64,000 bases of DNA from Kribbella sindirgiensis (GTDB taxonomy: Bacteria; Actinomycetota; Actinomycetes; Propionibacteriales; Kribbellaceae), in the NCBI RefSeq assembly GCF_004331435.1, contig NZ_SJKA01000001.1, positions 620,001 through 684,000 of the forward strand, given 5' to 3'. This document shows, one piece after another, positions 53,759-62,555 of the stretch (the stretch's first letter is position 1; each line of letters starts with the position of its first letter). Both the position numbers and the translations under genes were made by a program. The notes below the pieces were generated by a model, which worked only from the letters and a program-made list of their open reading frames with translations, did not search any database and had not been told where the DNA came from.

Positions 53759-54670
53759 GTGACCGGAACTGAGCGGGTGATGGTGTTCGGCGCGGGAGGC
53801 TTCCTCGGCGCCAGGATCTGCGCGCTGCTCGCCGACCGGGGTATCGAGTACCGCGGGCTGAGCCGGACCCGGAGCGAGCCGTACCGGCGCTGCGACCTGG
53901 CCGCGATGCACCCGTACGCGCTGGACACCCAGATCGGGATGTACAAGCCGACCGTGATCGTCAACGCCGTCGGCGCCACGTTCGGCGAGCCGGCCGACCT
54001 GGTCCGGGCGAACGTGATCGCCGTCGAGGCCCTGCTCGCCTCGGTCCGCGATCACGCCGGGCATGCCCGGTTCGTGCACCTCGGGTCCGCGGCGGAGTAC
54101 GGCGGGGCTCCGCACGGCACCAGCTTGTCCGAGGAGAGCGCGCCGCGGCCGCTCGGCCCGTACGGGATCACGAAGCTCGCCGGATCGGAGCTCGTCCTCC
54201 GGGCGCAGCGGGCCGGTGCGGACGCCGTCGTCCTGCGGATCTTCGATGTGATCGGGCCGGGGGCGCCGGACAGCACGCTGACCGGGCGGGTGATCCGGGA
54301 TCTGCGGTCCCGGCAGCTGATCGAGGTCGGGTCACTGGACGTCTGGCGCGATTTCGTCGACGTACGGGACGTGGCCGAGGCGGTGCTCGCGGTCGCGCTC
54401 GCGGACGGGAAGCTGCCGCCGGTGCTGAACATCGGAACCGGCCGGGCGACTCTCGCGCGAGATATCGCCGGGCAGTTGTTCGAGCTCAGCGGTCAGCCGG
54501 CGACGATCGTCGACGACACCGAGCAGGAGACCGCACTCGGCGCGCCGTGGCAGCAGGCCGACACCACGCTGATCGGGAACGCGCTCGGCTGGTCCCCCAA
54601 GATCGCCCTCGAGCAGTCACTCGCCGACAGCTGGGCAGACTATCCCTGTGGAAACCCGAGCGATCAGTGA
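53759..54670 (+). CDS. NAD-dependent epimerase/dehydratase
   Basis: 303 aa from the GTG at 53759. VMVFGAGGFLGARIC nucleotide motif, HLGSAAEYGG, active-site YGITKLAGSELVL (Y-x3-K), and DFVDVRDVAEAVLAVA. Sugar nucleotide modifying extended SDR family; substrate unknown. The last 23 bp overlap the PP2C-like gene. Confidence 0.9.
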   Translation: MTGTERVMVFGAGGFLGARICALLADRGIEYRGLSRTRSEPYRRCDLAAMHPYALDTQIGMYKPTVIVNAVGATFGEPADLVRANVIAVEALLASVRDHAGHARFVHLGSAAEYGGAPHGTSLSEESAPRPLGPYGITKLAGSELVLRAQRAGADAVVLRIFDVIGPGAPDSTLTGRVIRDLRSRQLIEVGSLDVWRDFVDVRDVAEAVLAVALADGKLPPVLNIGTGRATLARDIAGQLFELSGQPATIVDDTEQETALGAPWQQADTTLIGNALGWSPKIALEQSLADSWADYPCGNPSDQ

Positions 54671-55403
54671 GGTAGCGCCGGATCGGCGGCCGCCCACCGC
54701 CTTCAACGAGGACCTTGTCCTGACCGGACCTGACTTCGCCGTCGTACTGGACGGCGCCAGCGCGCCGCCGGGCGTCGACTCCGGCTGTCTGCACGATGTC
54801 GCCTGGCTGGTGAAGCGGCTCGCTGTCGAGCTCGCACCGCCGCTCCTCGCGCAGTCGGCCGAGCCGATGACGGATCTGCTCGCGGAGACGATCGCCGCGG
54901 TGCGCGCGAGCCATGCGGACACCTGCGACCTCAGCAATCCCGACAGTCCGTCGTCCACGGTTTCGATGATTCGGCTGCACCCGGATCGTGTGGAGCATCT
55001 CGTGCTGGCCGACTCGCCGGTCGTGATGCGCTCGCCCGCCGGGCAGATCACCGTCCACAGCGACGACCGGATCGCTGAGCTCCCGGATCGAAGCCGCGAG
55101 GCCACCCGCAGGTCGCGCAACCAGCCGGGCGGGTTCTGGGTCGCGAGCACCGACCCGAAAGCAGCGTACGAGGCCGTCGTCGGCAGCACGGACCGCGCCG
55201 ACATCGACGTGATCGCGATCCTCTCCGACGGTGCGTCCCGCTTCGCCGAACGCTACGGGCACTCGTGGGAGGAGTTGCTCGACGTACTCACGACCGCAGG
55301 GCCGCGACGACTGATCGACCTGGTGCGGGAACACGACGCCGTGACCACCACCAACCGGAAGCAGTACGACGATGCGAGCGTCGTACTGCTTCAGGGGCCG
55401 TAG
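54648..55403 (+). CDS. PP2C-like protein phosphatase
   Basis: 251 aa from the GTG at 54648. Metal-binding PPM pattern: FNEDLV (motif 1), FAVVLDGASAPPG (motif 2), SPSSTVSMIRL, VLADSPVVM, AILSDGASRFAE (motif 8), and TNRKQYDDASVVLL (motif 11). Serine/threonine phosphatase; no kinase neighbour. Convergent with and overlapping the DUF4328 gene by 13 bp. Confidence 0.85.
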   Translation: METRAISEVAPDRRPPTAFNEDLVLTGPDFAVVLDGASAPPGVDSGCLHDVAWLVKRLAVELAPPLLAQSAEPMTDLLAETIAAVRASHADTCDLSNPDSPSSTVSMIRLHPDRVEHLVLADSPVVMRSPAGQITVHSDDRIAELPDRSREATRRSRNQPGGFWVASTDPKAAYEAVVGSTDRADIDVIAILSDGASRFAERYGHSWEELLDVLTTAGPRRLIDLVREHDAVTTTNRKQYDDASVVLLQGP

Positions 55404-56338
55404 GTCGGGAAGCCCGGGCCGGGGTGCTGCGGGCGCGGGGCGTACTGCGGTGTCTGGGGCGGCGGCGGCACGAAGTCCTGGACCAGCGGCGGCGGAGCGA
55501 GCCGCGACTGCTGCCAGGTGCCGACCTGGAGCATCAGGAGTGACGCCGTGACCGCCGCGACGACGAGCAGGACGGTCGCGACCGTGAACCCGATGTCGAC
55601 GGCCAGCGCGACCCGGACCATGTAGTCCTGCAGGTCGTAGATGTCGACGTACCCTTCCGCGTCCGTGTCCGCCACCTCGACCAGCCGGACGATCCAGATC
55701 ACGAACCCGATCACCGCGGCCGATCCGCCGCCGACGATGATGACCCAGAAACCGCACCAGGCCACCCACCACGTGTACAGCAAGGCACGGAACCGGCCGG
55801 AGCGGGCGATCCCCGGTTGATCGGGCGGCTCGCTGGCACGGGCGACGTCCTCGACGATCTGCAGCGGGTACCAGAACTGCACGATCGGGCAGAGCCAGGC
55901 GCCGACGACCCATCCGGGCGCCCGGCGGTGCGCGCCGTGGGTCGGGACGGTCGGGTTCGGAGCGAACGGCGAATACAGGAAGTCGACGTTGTCGCGGGCA
56001 CGCCACAGCCAGATCAGGTACGCGATCCCGGTCCCGATCAGCAGGTAGGTGATCAGGTTGAGCAGCGGGCCGGAGCCGGCGATCGACTCGACGCCGCGCT
56101 GGATCTCCTCGTCGGAGAGCAGGCCGTACACGAACCGCTTGACCTCGCTGTACGACTGCCAGAGCAGCACGCACTGGATCACGGCACCGAGCGCGGTCAC
56201 CCCCATCAGCGAGATGCTGACGATCGCGAGCGCCCGCAACGGCCGGTACTGCGGCACCACCGGCATCGGCTGATACGGCATCGGCTGGTACGGACCCGGC
56301 CCCTGATACGGCCCTGGTCCTTGGTACGGCTGCGTCAC
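55391..56338 (-). CDS. DUF4328 membrane protein
   Basis: 315 aa. Pro/Gln/Tyr-rich N terminus (QGPGPYQ repeats), helices from about 35 (LRALAIVSISLMGVTALGAVI), and the DUF4328 core TYLLIGTGIAYLIWLWRARDNVDFL ... GWVVGAWLCPIVQFWYPLQIVEDVARAS. Five or six helices and a Pro-rich tail. Unknown role. Confidence 0.92.
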   Translation of the reverse strand: MTQPYQGPGPYQGPGPYQPMPYQPMPVVPQYRPLRALAIVSISLMGVTALGAVIQCVLLWQSYSEVKRFVYGLLSDEEIQRGVESIAGSGPLLNLITYLLIGTGIAYLIWLWRARDNVDFLYSPFAPNPTVPTHGAHRRAPGWVVGAWLCPIVQFWYPLQIVEDVARASEPPDQPGIARSGRFRALLYTWWVAWCGFWVIIVGGGSAAVIGFVIWIVRLVEVADTDAEGYVDIYDLQDYMVRVALAVDIGFTVATVLLVVAAVTASLLMLQVGTWQQSRLAPPPLVQDFVPPPPQTPQYAPRPQHPGPGFPTYGP

Positions 56339-56378
56339 CTTCTACCTCCCCGCAGCCAAGTTAACCCCAAGCCCGGAG

Positions 56379-57911
56379 TCACACGGCGGCGAAGGCCTCC
56401 CGGACGGCTGGTAGCGCGAGCGCCCGATCCGCCGCCGACAGTCCGATCCGCGTCCGCCGATCCAGGACGTCGTCCTCGGTCAGCGCCCCCTCGTGCCGGA
56501 CGGCGAACCGCACCTCGGCGTACGTCGTCCGCAGCCCCGGCGCGATCGGATCCTGCAGCTCGGGCGGGCCGGCGATCACCTGCGGTGCCTCCACGCCGTA
56601 CCGCTGGACGAACCGCGCCGGCGCTCGGACCGCGGCCAGGTGGACGCGATCGGCCGCACCCACGAGCGGGATCCGGTGCGTCTCGCAGGACCGCCGTACC
56701 TCGAGCGTCGACTGCGCAAGCGCCTTGTCGAGGGCGTCCTGCGCCATCCGGCGGTACGTCGTGAGCTTGCCGCCGACGATCGTCACCACGCCGTCCGGGC
56801 TGGTGATCACCGCGTGCCGCCGGGAGATATCGGCGGTCTTGTCCTCGCCGTTCTTATGGCCCGTGTCCAGGAGCGGCCGAAGCCCGGCGTACGTACCGAG
56901 CAGGTCCGCGCGCGTCACCGGCTGCTGCACCGCGGCGCTGATCGTGTTCAGCAGGAAGTCGATCTCCGCCTCGGTCGCGTGCGGTACGTCGCTCACCGGG
57001 CCAGGCGCTTCCTCGTCGGTGAGACCGACGTACACCCGGTCGTCGGGTGCCGGGATCGCCATCACCACACGCCGCACCTCCCCCGGCACAGGAACGGTCA
57101 GTACGGCGGAGAGGCCGCCGAACACGGACTGCGGCAGCACCAGGTGGGTGCCGCGGCTCGGCCGGAGCTTGATGCCGGAGGCAACCTGATCCGCCCAGAT
57201 CCCAGCCGCGTTGATCACTACCCGCGCGTCCACCGACCGCCGGTCCCCGGTCAGCTGGTCGACCAGGACCGCCCCGCGGCCGGTGACGTCCGTGGCGGCG
57301 ACATGGGTCAGGATGCGAGCGCCGTACTGCGCCGCGGTCCGGGCGATCGCGACGACCAGGCGCGCGTCGTCGTACAGCTGCCCGTCCCAGGTCAGGAAAC
57401 CGCCGCGCATCCCCTCGGGCTTGAGCGTCGGCGCGTAGCGCAGGATCTCGGCCGAGCTCACCCGGCGGGAGTGCGGCAGGTAGTCGTCGCTGGTCCGCGC
57501 GAACGTGCGCAGTACGTCGCCACCGAGGAAGGCCGACCGCAGCAGCGCCGCCTGCACGAACTTTGCCTGTGGCAACCACGGCGCGATCTGCGGGATCGGG
57601 TGCACCAGGTGCGGCGCGGTGGTCTTCATCAGGATGCCGCGCTCGACGGCGCTCTCGTACGCGATCCCGACGTGCCCGGACGCCAGGTAGCGCAGGCCGC
57701 CGTGCACGAGCTTGGAGCTCCACCGGCTGGTCCCGAAGGCCAGATCGTGCTTCTCCACCAGGGCAACGCTCAGTCCGCGAGCGGCCGCGTCCAGCGCGAC
57801 GCCGGCACCGGTGACCCCGCCGCCGATGACGAGCACGTCGACCGCACTCAGCGAATCGAGCTCACGTGAACGCCGTACCGCGTTCAGACTCGCGTTGCCC
57901 ACGCTGATCAT
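56379..57911 (-). CDS. glpD: Glycerol-3-phosphate dehydrogenase (FAD, GlpD/GlpA-like)
   Basis: 510 aa from the ATG at 57911, 4-bp overlap with the tetR-like stop. FAD motif DVLVIGGGVTGAGVALDAAARG; RWSSKLVHGGLRYL; VVINAAGIWADQV; FAD-linked C-terminal TIVGGKLTTYRRMAQDALD. Oxidises glycerol 3-phosphate to DHAP at the membrane, feeding quinones. Together with the TetR regulator and the FAD oxidase across the promoter it forms a glycerol-phosphate/ether-lipid-type locus. Confidence 0.95.
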   Translation of the reverse strand: MISVGNASLNAVRRSRELDSLSAVDVLVIGGGVTGAGVALDAAARGLSVALVEKHDLAFGTSRWSSKLVHGGLRYLASGHVGIAYESAVERGILMKTTAPHLVHPIPQIAPWLPQAKFVQAALLRSAFLGGDVLRTFARTSDDYLPHSRRVSSAEILRYAPTLKPEGMRGGFLTWDGQLYDDARLVVAIARTAAQYGARILTHVAATDVTGRGAVLVDQLTGDRRSVDARVVINAAGIWADQVASGIKLRPSRGTHLVLPQSVFGGLSAVLTVPVPGEVRRVVMAIPAPDDRVYVGLTDEEAPGPVSDVPHATEAEIDFLLNTISAAVQQPVTRADLLGTYAGLRPLLDTGHKNGEDKTADISRRHAVITSPDGVVTIVGGKLTTYRRMAQDALDKALAQSTLEVRRSCETHRIPLVGAADRVHLAAVRAPARFVQRYGVEAPQVIAGPPELQDPIAPGLRTTYAEVRFAVRHEGALTEDDVLDRRTRIGLSAADRALALPAVREAFAAV

Positions 57912-58528
57912 GGCGTCAGGTACCTGGTGAGCATCACCCGCAGCTCCTCGTCGAGCTTCGGGTACTCGTCCTTCTCCGCCATCACCGGGCCCGACACCGC
58001 CGACGCGAGCGAGACCAGGATGATCTGCCGCGCCAGCCACACCGGGTCGCCTTCGCGGATCGAGCCGTCGGCCTGGCCCTGGCGGATGCCTTCCTCGACC
58101 AGCGCGAGGTGCGCGACGGTGCTGCTGCCGCGGCGCTCCAGAAGGTACGGCGTGAGGAACTCGGGGTCGAGCTCGATGATCTTCCGCATCAACGGGTGCA
58201 CGCGGGTCTTCGCGACCACCTCGACGACACCCTCGACCAGGCGGGCCCGGCCGTCCACGGCATCCGGCTGGAACGCGGACACCAGCGCGATCGTCCACTC
58301 CCGGGTCATCAACGCGGCGACCACGGCCTGCACGTTCGGCCAGCGCCGGTAGAGGGTCGCGCGGGAGACCTCGGCGTGCCGGGCGATGTCGGCCATCGTC
58401 ATCCGGCGCATCCCGATCGCGAGCAGCAGCTCGTACGCCGCGTCCAGGATCCGCTCCTCGCCGATCGCGTTCGCCGGCGTGGGACGCGTGCTGGTTTCCT
58501 GTTCCGATTCGCTGCTACGCTGAGACAT
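57908..58528 (-). CDS. TetR family transcriptional regulator
   Basis: 206 aa from the ATG at 58528; a GTG at 58531 is in frame. HTH: EERILDAAYELLLAIGMRRMTMADIARHAEVSRATLYRRWPN. Ligand domain follows. First gene of the operon with glpD. Upstream is ACACTCTGACGTGT, a possible operator. It probably controls glpD and the divergent oxidase. Confidence 0.92.
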   Translation of the reverse strand: MSQRSSESEQETSTRPTPANAIGEERILDAAYELLLAIGMRRMTMADIARHAEVSRATLYRRWPNVQAVVAALMTREWTIALVSAFQPDAVDGRARLVEGVVEVVAKTRVHPLMRKIIELDPEFLTPYLLERRGSSTVAHLALVEEGIRQGQADGSIREGDPVWLARQIILVSLASAVSGPVMAEKDEYPKLDEELRVMLTRYLTP

Positions 58529-58570
58529 CACACGTCAGAGTGTATCAGCGACTTCACTATCCCGGAACTG

Positions 58571-58611
58571 TCGATGGGAGGTGGGAGCCAGGGGGTTCCA
58601 CCTCCCATCGA
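58571..58611. repeat. Perfect 14-bp inverted repeat between tetR and FAD oxidase
   Basis: TCGATGGGAGGTGG-13 nt-CCACCTCCCATCGA, 33 bp before the GTG at 58644. As RNA it would be a very stable hairpin in the 5' leader; as DNA a possible operator. Confidence 0.75.
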
Positions 58612-58643
58612 CGCTACCTCGCCGGACCACCCAAGGGGAGCCA

Positions 58644-60206
58644 GTGACCAACGAATCCGACCTCCCGGTGGTGCAACTCACGCCCGGCCGCTGGGGCGAC
58701 CCCGCCCACCCGGTAGATCTGCCGTCGGCAGCCCGCGACGCCCTTCAACACCTAGGCGTACGGCGACCCGCCGCCGAGCCCGTCGCGCCGGCCGACCGAC
58801 CTGGGCTCACCGAGGCCCAACTGTCGTTCCTTGGCGAGGTCGTAGGAACCGAGCACGTGGCCTCTGACCTGGACTCGCGCTGGTCACACACCCGTGGATA
58901 CTCGACGACCGACCTCCTCCGCTTCCGCGCCGGCGACACCTCCGACCTACCGGATGCCGTCGTCTACCCCGCCTCACACGACGAAGTGCAGGAGTTGCTG
59001 ACCGGCTGCGCTGCCGCTGGGCTTGCCGTCGTGCCGTACTCCGGCGGTACGTCGGTTGTCGGCGGCCTCGCACCGTCGCGCCGGTTCGTGACGCTCGACC
59101 TACGCAGGCTGGACCAAATGGTCGAGCTGGATGAGGTCTCGCGAACGGCCACGCTGCAGGCCGGCGTCCGCGGTCCGGCGGCCGAGGCCCTGCTCGCCGA
59201 ACGCGGCTACACCCTGGGGCACTTCCCGCAGTCCTACGAGGGCGCATCGATCGGCGGGTACGCGGCGGCGCGGTCGAGCGGGCAGTCGTCGGCGGGGTAC
59301 GGCCGGTTCGACCAGATGGTGGTGGGCCTGACGCTGGCGACTCCGCGCGGCACGATCGAGCTCGGACGCGCCCCGATGTCCGCGGCCGGCCCGGATCTGC
59401 GCCAGCTCGTGCTCGGGTCCGAGGGCGCGTTCGGGATCATCACCTCGGTCGTCGTACGGATCCGCCCGCGACCGACCGAGCGGCACTTCGAAGGCTGGCG
59501 GTTCGAGAACTTCGACGCCGGGCTGGCCGCCGTCCGACGACTCGCGCAGGACGGGCCGCTGCCGACGGTGCTCCGGTTGTCGGACGAGGTCGAGACCGCG
59601 GTGAACCTCGCCGACCCGGATGTGCTCGGCGGCGGATCGGGCGGCGTGCTCGCGATCGTCGGTTTCGACGGCCCGTACAACCAGGCGACCGCGGACGTGC
59701 TGACGGCTGCCGGCGGGAAGAACCTCGGCGCGGACCCCGGTGAGACGTGGCGGGTCGGCCGCTACCGGGCGCCGTACCTCCGCGATCCCCTGCTCGACGA
59801 GGGCGCGCTCGTCGAGACGCTCGAGACGGCCGCGTTCTGGTCGCGCATCCCGGCCCTGAAGACAGCCGTCACCGAAGCGCTCGTCGGCGCGTTGGGCGCC
59901 ACACCGCCGCTGGTGCTCTGCCACATCTCCCATGTGTACGAGACCGGCGCATCGCTCTACTTCACGGTGATCTGTGCGCAGTCCGACGATCCGATCGAGC
60001 AGTGGCGGACCGCGAAACGCGCCGCCAACCAGGCGATCGCCGATGCCGGCGGCACGATCTCCCACCACCACGGCGTCGGCACCGACCACCGCGACGCCTA
60101 CGCCACCGAGATCGGCCACCTGGCCGTCGAGAGCCTCCGCGCCGTCAAACAAGCCCTCGACCCGGACAACGTCATGAACCCCGGCATCCTGCTCCCCGAG
60201 TCCTGA
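58644..60206 (+). CDS. FAD-binding oxidase, alkyl-DHAP synthase-like
   Basis: 520 aa from the GTG at 58644 with GGGGAG. VAO/PCMH fold: PDAVVYPASHDEVQELL, VPYSGGTSVVGGL (FAD), GHFPQSYEGASIGGYAAARSSGQSSAGYGRF and VLGSEGAFGIITSVVVRI; C-terminal SHHHGVGTDHRDAYATEIG with His-rich active site and PDNVMNPGIL. AGPS-type proteins make ether-lipid precursors from acyl-DHAP; bacterial roles vary. Fits with glpD. Confidence 0.92.
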   Translation: MTNESDLPVVQLTPGRWGDPAHPVDLPSAARDALQHLGVRRPAAEPVAPADRPGLTEAQLSFLGEVVGTEHVASDLDSRWSHTRGYSTTDLLRFRAGDTSDLPDAVVYPASHDEVQELLTGCAAAGLAVVPYSGGTSVVGGLAPSRRFVTLDLRRLDQMVELDEVSRTATLQAGVRGPAAEALLAERGYTLGHFPQSYEGASIGGYAAARSSGQSSAGYGRFDQMVVGLTLATPRGTIELGRAPMSAAGPDLRQLVLGSEGAFGIITSVVVRIRPRPTERHFEGWRFENFDAGLAAVRRLAQDGPLPTVLRLSDEVETAVNLADPDVLGGGSGGVLAIVGFDGPYNQATADVLTAAGGKNLGADPGETWRVGRYRAPYLRDPLLDEGALVETLETAAFWSRIPALKTAVTEALVGALGATPPLVLCHISHVYETGASLYFTVICAQSDDPIEQWRTAKRAANQAIADAGGTISHHHGVGTDHRDAYATEIGHLAVESLRAVKQALDPDNVMNPGILLPES

Positions 60207-60218
60207 CCCCGGCAGTCG

Positions 60219-60410
60219 CTAGCGGTCGTTGCCCTCCAGTGCGCTGCCGATGTCCCGCAGCGCGCCGGTCTTCGGCTTCTCGCCCTTGCTCTCGGCACTC
60301 GCCTTGCCGTCGCCCTTGGAGACGCCGTCCAGCGCCGCCTTGAAGTTCTGGGCGTCGAACCGGCTCCAGCCGCCGTCCTTGTGTTCGCCGCTCTCCTGCG
60401 TGTCCGCCAT
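60219..60410 (-). CDS. Small hypothetical acidic/Lys-rich protein
   Basis: 63 aa from the ATG at 60410 with GGGAGG upstream (MADTQESGEHKDGGWSRFDA). Hydrophilic, likely disordered; ends SALEGND. No family. Convergent with the FAD oxidase. Confidence 0.65.
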   Translation of the reverse strand: MADTQESGEHKDGGWSRFDAQNFKAALDGVSKGDGKASAESKGEKPKTGALRDIGSALEGNDR

Positions 60411-60495
60411 GTTGTTCCTCCCGTGAAGTTCCGACTCCTGCAGCGTAGGCACGCAGCGGGTTCACCCAGGCACTCTTCGATGCCGTTGGCAACGC

Positions 60496-60523
60496 TTGAC
60501 TTCAAGTTTGGTTGAGGTATGAC
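60496..60523 (+). promoter_or_regulatory. Promoter of the SDR-queA operon (leaderless)
   Basis: TTGACT (60496-60501), 16 bp, TATGAC (60518-60523). Transcription would begin about 7-10 nt later, at or next to the ATG at 60533, so the message is probably leaderless. Confidence 0.6.
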
Positions 60524-60532
60524 GGTAGCGGC

Positions 60533-61252
60533 ATGACTCCTGAACCGTCCGACCGTCCTGTCGCTCTCATCACCGGCGCGTCCGCCGGGCTCGGGCTCGC
60601 GCTCGCGCACGGGCTGGCCGATCGCGGCTGGGCGCTCGTGATCGATGCACGTGGCGCCGAAGCGCTCAAGGACGCCGCCGACGCACTGGCTGACCGCACC
60701 GACGTCGTACCGCTGGCCGGCGACGTCACCGACCCTGACCACCGCGCCGACCTGGTGGAGGCGATCACCGAGCTCGGCCGGCTCGATCTGCTGATCAACA
60801 ACGCCAGCTACCTCGGGCAGAGCCCGCTGCAAGCACTGGCCACAGCAGACCTCGACGAGCTCCGTCGCGTGTACGAGGTCGACGTACTCGCACCGATCGC
60901 ACTCACACAGGCCCTGCTTCCCGCACTCACCACAGCGTCCGGTGTGCTGATCAACATCAGCTCAGACGCCGCAGTGGAGGCGTACGAGACCTGGGGTGGC
61001 TATGGTTCCGCCAAGGCCGCGCTGGACCACGTGACTCGGATCCTGGCCGCTGAGCACCCAGCACTGGCGGTGTACGCCGTTGACCCGGGTGATCTGCGTA
61101 CTGCGATGCACCAGGCCGCCTTCCCCGGTGAGGACATCTCTGACCGGCCTGAGCCCGCAACCGTCGTACCGGCGTTCCTGCAGTTGCTGGACAGTCGGCC
61201 GGAGAGCGGCAGGTACCGAGCGTCCGAGTTCGCACCTGCGGTGGCCTCATGA
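60533..61252 (+). CDS. Short-chain dehydrogenase/reductase
   Basis: 239 aa from the ATG at 60533. ALITGASAGLGLALAHGL cofactor motif, LLINNASYLG, catalytic ETWGGYGSAKAALDH (Y-x3-K). Classical SDR. Overlaps queA by 4 bp (ATGA), so co-translated, which is odd for the pair. Confidence 0.92.
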   Translation: MTPEPSDRPVALITGASAGLGLALAHGLADRGWALVIDARGAEALKDAADALADRTDVVPLAGDVTDPDHRADLVEAITELGRLDLLINNASYLGQSPLQALATADLDELRRVYEVDVLAPIALTQALLPALTTASGVLINISSDAAVEAYETWGGYGSAKAALDHVTRILAAEHPALAVYAVDPGDLRTAMHQAAFPGEDISDRPEPATVVPAFLQLLDSRPESGRYRASEFAPAVAS

Positions 61253-62253
61253 TGGTGCACCCACACACCAGATTCGACCTGCCGGAGGCGCTGAACGCCG
61301 GCGAACCGCCGGAAGCCCGCGGCGTCTCGCGGGACCACGTGAAGCTGCTGGTCGCGGAAGGGTCGACCGTCACCCACACCCGCTTCGACCGCATCGGTGA
61401 CCACCTGCGGCCCGGCGACCTGCTCCTGGTGAACACGTCCACCACGTTGCCCGCTGCAGTCGACAGTGCGTCGTACACCGTGCACTTCTCCACACCGCTT
61501 GACGACGGCACCTGGGTCGTCGAGCTACGCGACGGCGGCGCACCGATGTTCCACGGTACGGCGGGCGTCCGGGTGGAGCTGCCTGGCGGCGCGCTGACGT
61601 TGCTGGCGCCGTACCAGAGTTCGAATCGCCTGTGGATCGCTCAGCCACCGGTGGCTGACGTACTCGGGTACCTGCAGCAGTACGGTCGGCCGATCACCTA
61701 CAACTACGTCGGCAAGCGCTGGCCGTTGGCGTCGTACCAGACCGTCTTCGCCCGCGACCCGGGCAGTGCGGAGATGCCGAGCGCTGCCAGACCGTTCAGC
61801 TTCGAACTGGTGAGCCACCTGGCGTCACAGGGCGTCCTGATCGCACCGATCCTGCTGCACTGCGGCGTGTCCTCGCTGGAGAGCCACGAGCCACCCCAGC
61901 CCGAGCGGTACGACGTACCGGCACACACGGCTCGCCTCGTCAACTGGGTCAAGGCCAACGGCGGCCGGGTGATCGCAGTCGGCACCACGGCCGTACGCGC
62001 CATCGAATCAGCCACGACTCCTGACGGCACAGTCGCCCCAGCGCACGGGTGGACCGACCTCATCCTCGGTCCGGACCGCCCGCCGTACGTCGTCGACGGC
62101 CTGATCACCGGCTGGCACGCACCCGAGGCCTCGCACCTGCTCCTCCTCGAGTCCGTAGCCGGCCCCGCCCAGGTCCAACGCGCCTACGACGCTGCCGTCG
62201 AGCACCGCTACCTGTGGCACGAGTTCGGCGACAGCTGCCTCATCCTGCGGTGA
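61249..62253 (+). CDS. queA: tRNA preQ1(34) S-adenosylmethionine ribosyltransferase-isomerase homologue
   Basis: 334 aa. QueA core: RPITYNYVGKRWPLASYQTVFA, SAARPFSFELVSHLASQGV, HCGVSSLESHEPPQPERYDVPAHTARLVN and TAVRAIESATTPDG, ending YLWHEFGDSCLIL. Adds the ribosyl moiety in queuosine synthesis. No other que genes are in the window and the protein is shorter than the E. coli enzyme (356 aa), so it may have a different target. Confidence 0.9.
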   Translation: MMVHPHTRFDLPEALNAGEPPEARGVSRDHVKLLVAEGSTVTHTRFDRIGDHLRPGDLLLVNTSTTLPAAVDSASYTVHFSTPLDDGTWVVELRDGGAPMFHGTAGVRVELPGGALTLLAPYQSSNRLWIAQPPVADVLGYLQQYGRPITYNYVGKRWPLASYQTVFARDPGSAEMPSAARPFSFELVSHLASQGVLIAPILLHCGVSSLESHEPPQPERYDVPAHTARLVNWVKANGGRVIAVGTTAVRAIESATTPDGTVAPAHGWTDLILGPDRPPYVVDGLITGWHAPEASHLLLLESVAGPAQVQRAYDAAVEHRYLWHEFGDSCLILR

Positions 62254-62262
62254 CCGGCCGTG

Positions 62263-62415
62263 TCAGGAGGCCTTGGCCTGCTGCTGCTTCTGCTGGGAGA
62301 TGCGGTTGGTGGTCTGCAGCGCGGTGACCGCGCTCGGCGATTCCGGTGCGGCAGGCCGTACGACCTGATGTTCGTTGCCGGGGCGGGCTCGTTTGTCCAC
62401 TGCGCGTGGGCTCAT
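62263..62415 (-). CDS. Small Gln/Lys-rich protein, probable
   Basis: 50 aa from the ATG at 62415 with AGGA 8 nt upstream: SPRAVDKRARPGNEHQVVRP ... QQKQQQAKAS. Good third-position GC. Convergent with queA. No family recognised. Confidence 0.45.
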   Translation of the reverse strand: MSPRAVDKRARPGNEHQVVRPAAPESPSAVTALQTTNRISQQKQQQAKAS

Positions 62416-62555
62416 GACGCTGTCCTAACCAGTCGGTCCCCCGTCGGGACGTCACTTGATTAGACGAGTCCGCCACCCCGGTTGTCACCAGCTTTTATCC
62501 AACTGAGCAGATTTTGTGGCCTAGGCCGCTTGCCGCTAGCGACCGACGTACGAGG

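Noticed and set aside
57860..57872. TCACGTGAA resembling half of a parS site in glpD
   Set aside because: Only the inner 9 bases match; the GTTTC arms are missing, so it is not called parS.
62392..62402. TTGTCCACT, one base from a DnaA box
   Set aside because: Single isolated match in a 64-kb high-GC window; expected by chance.
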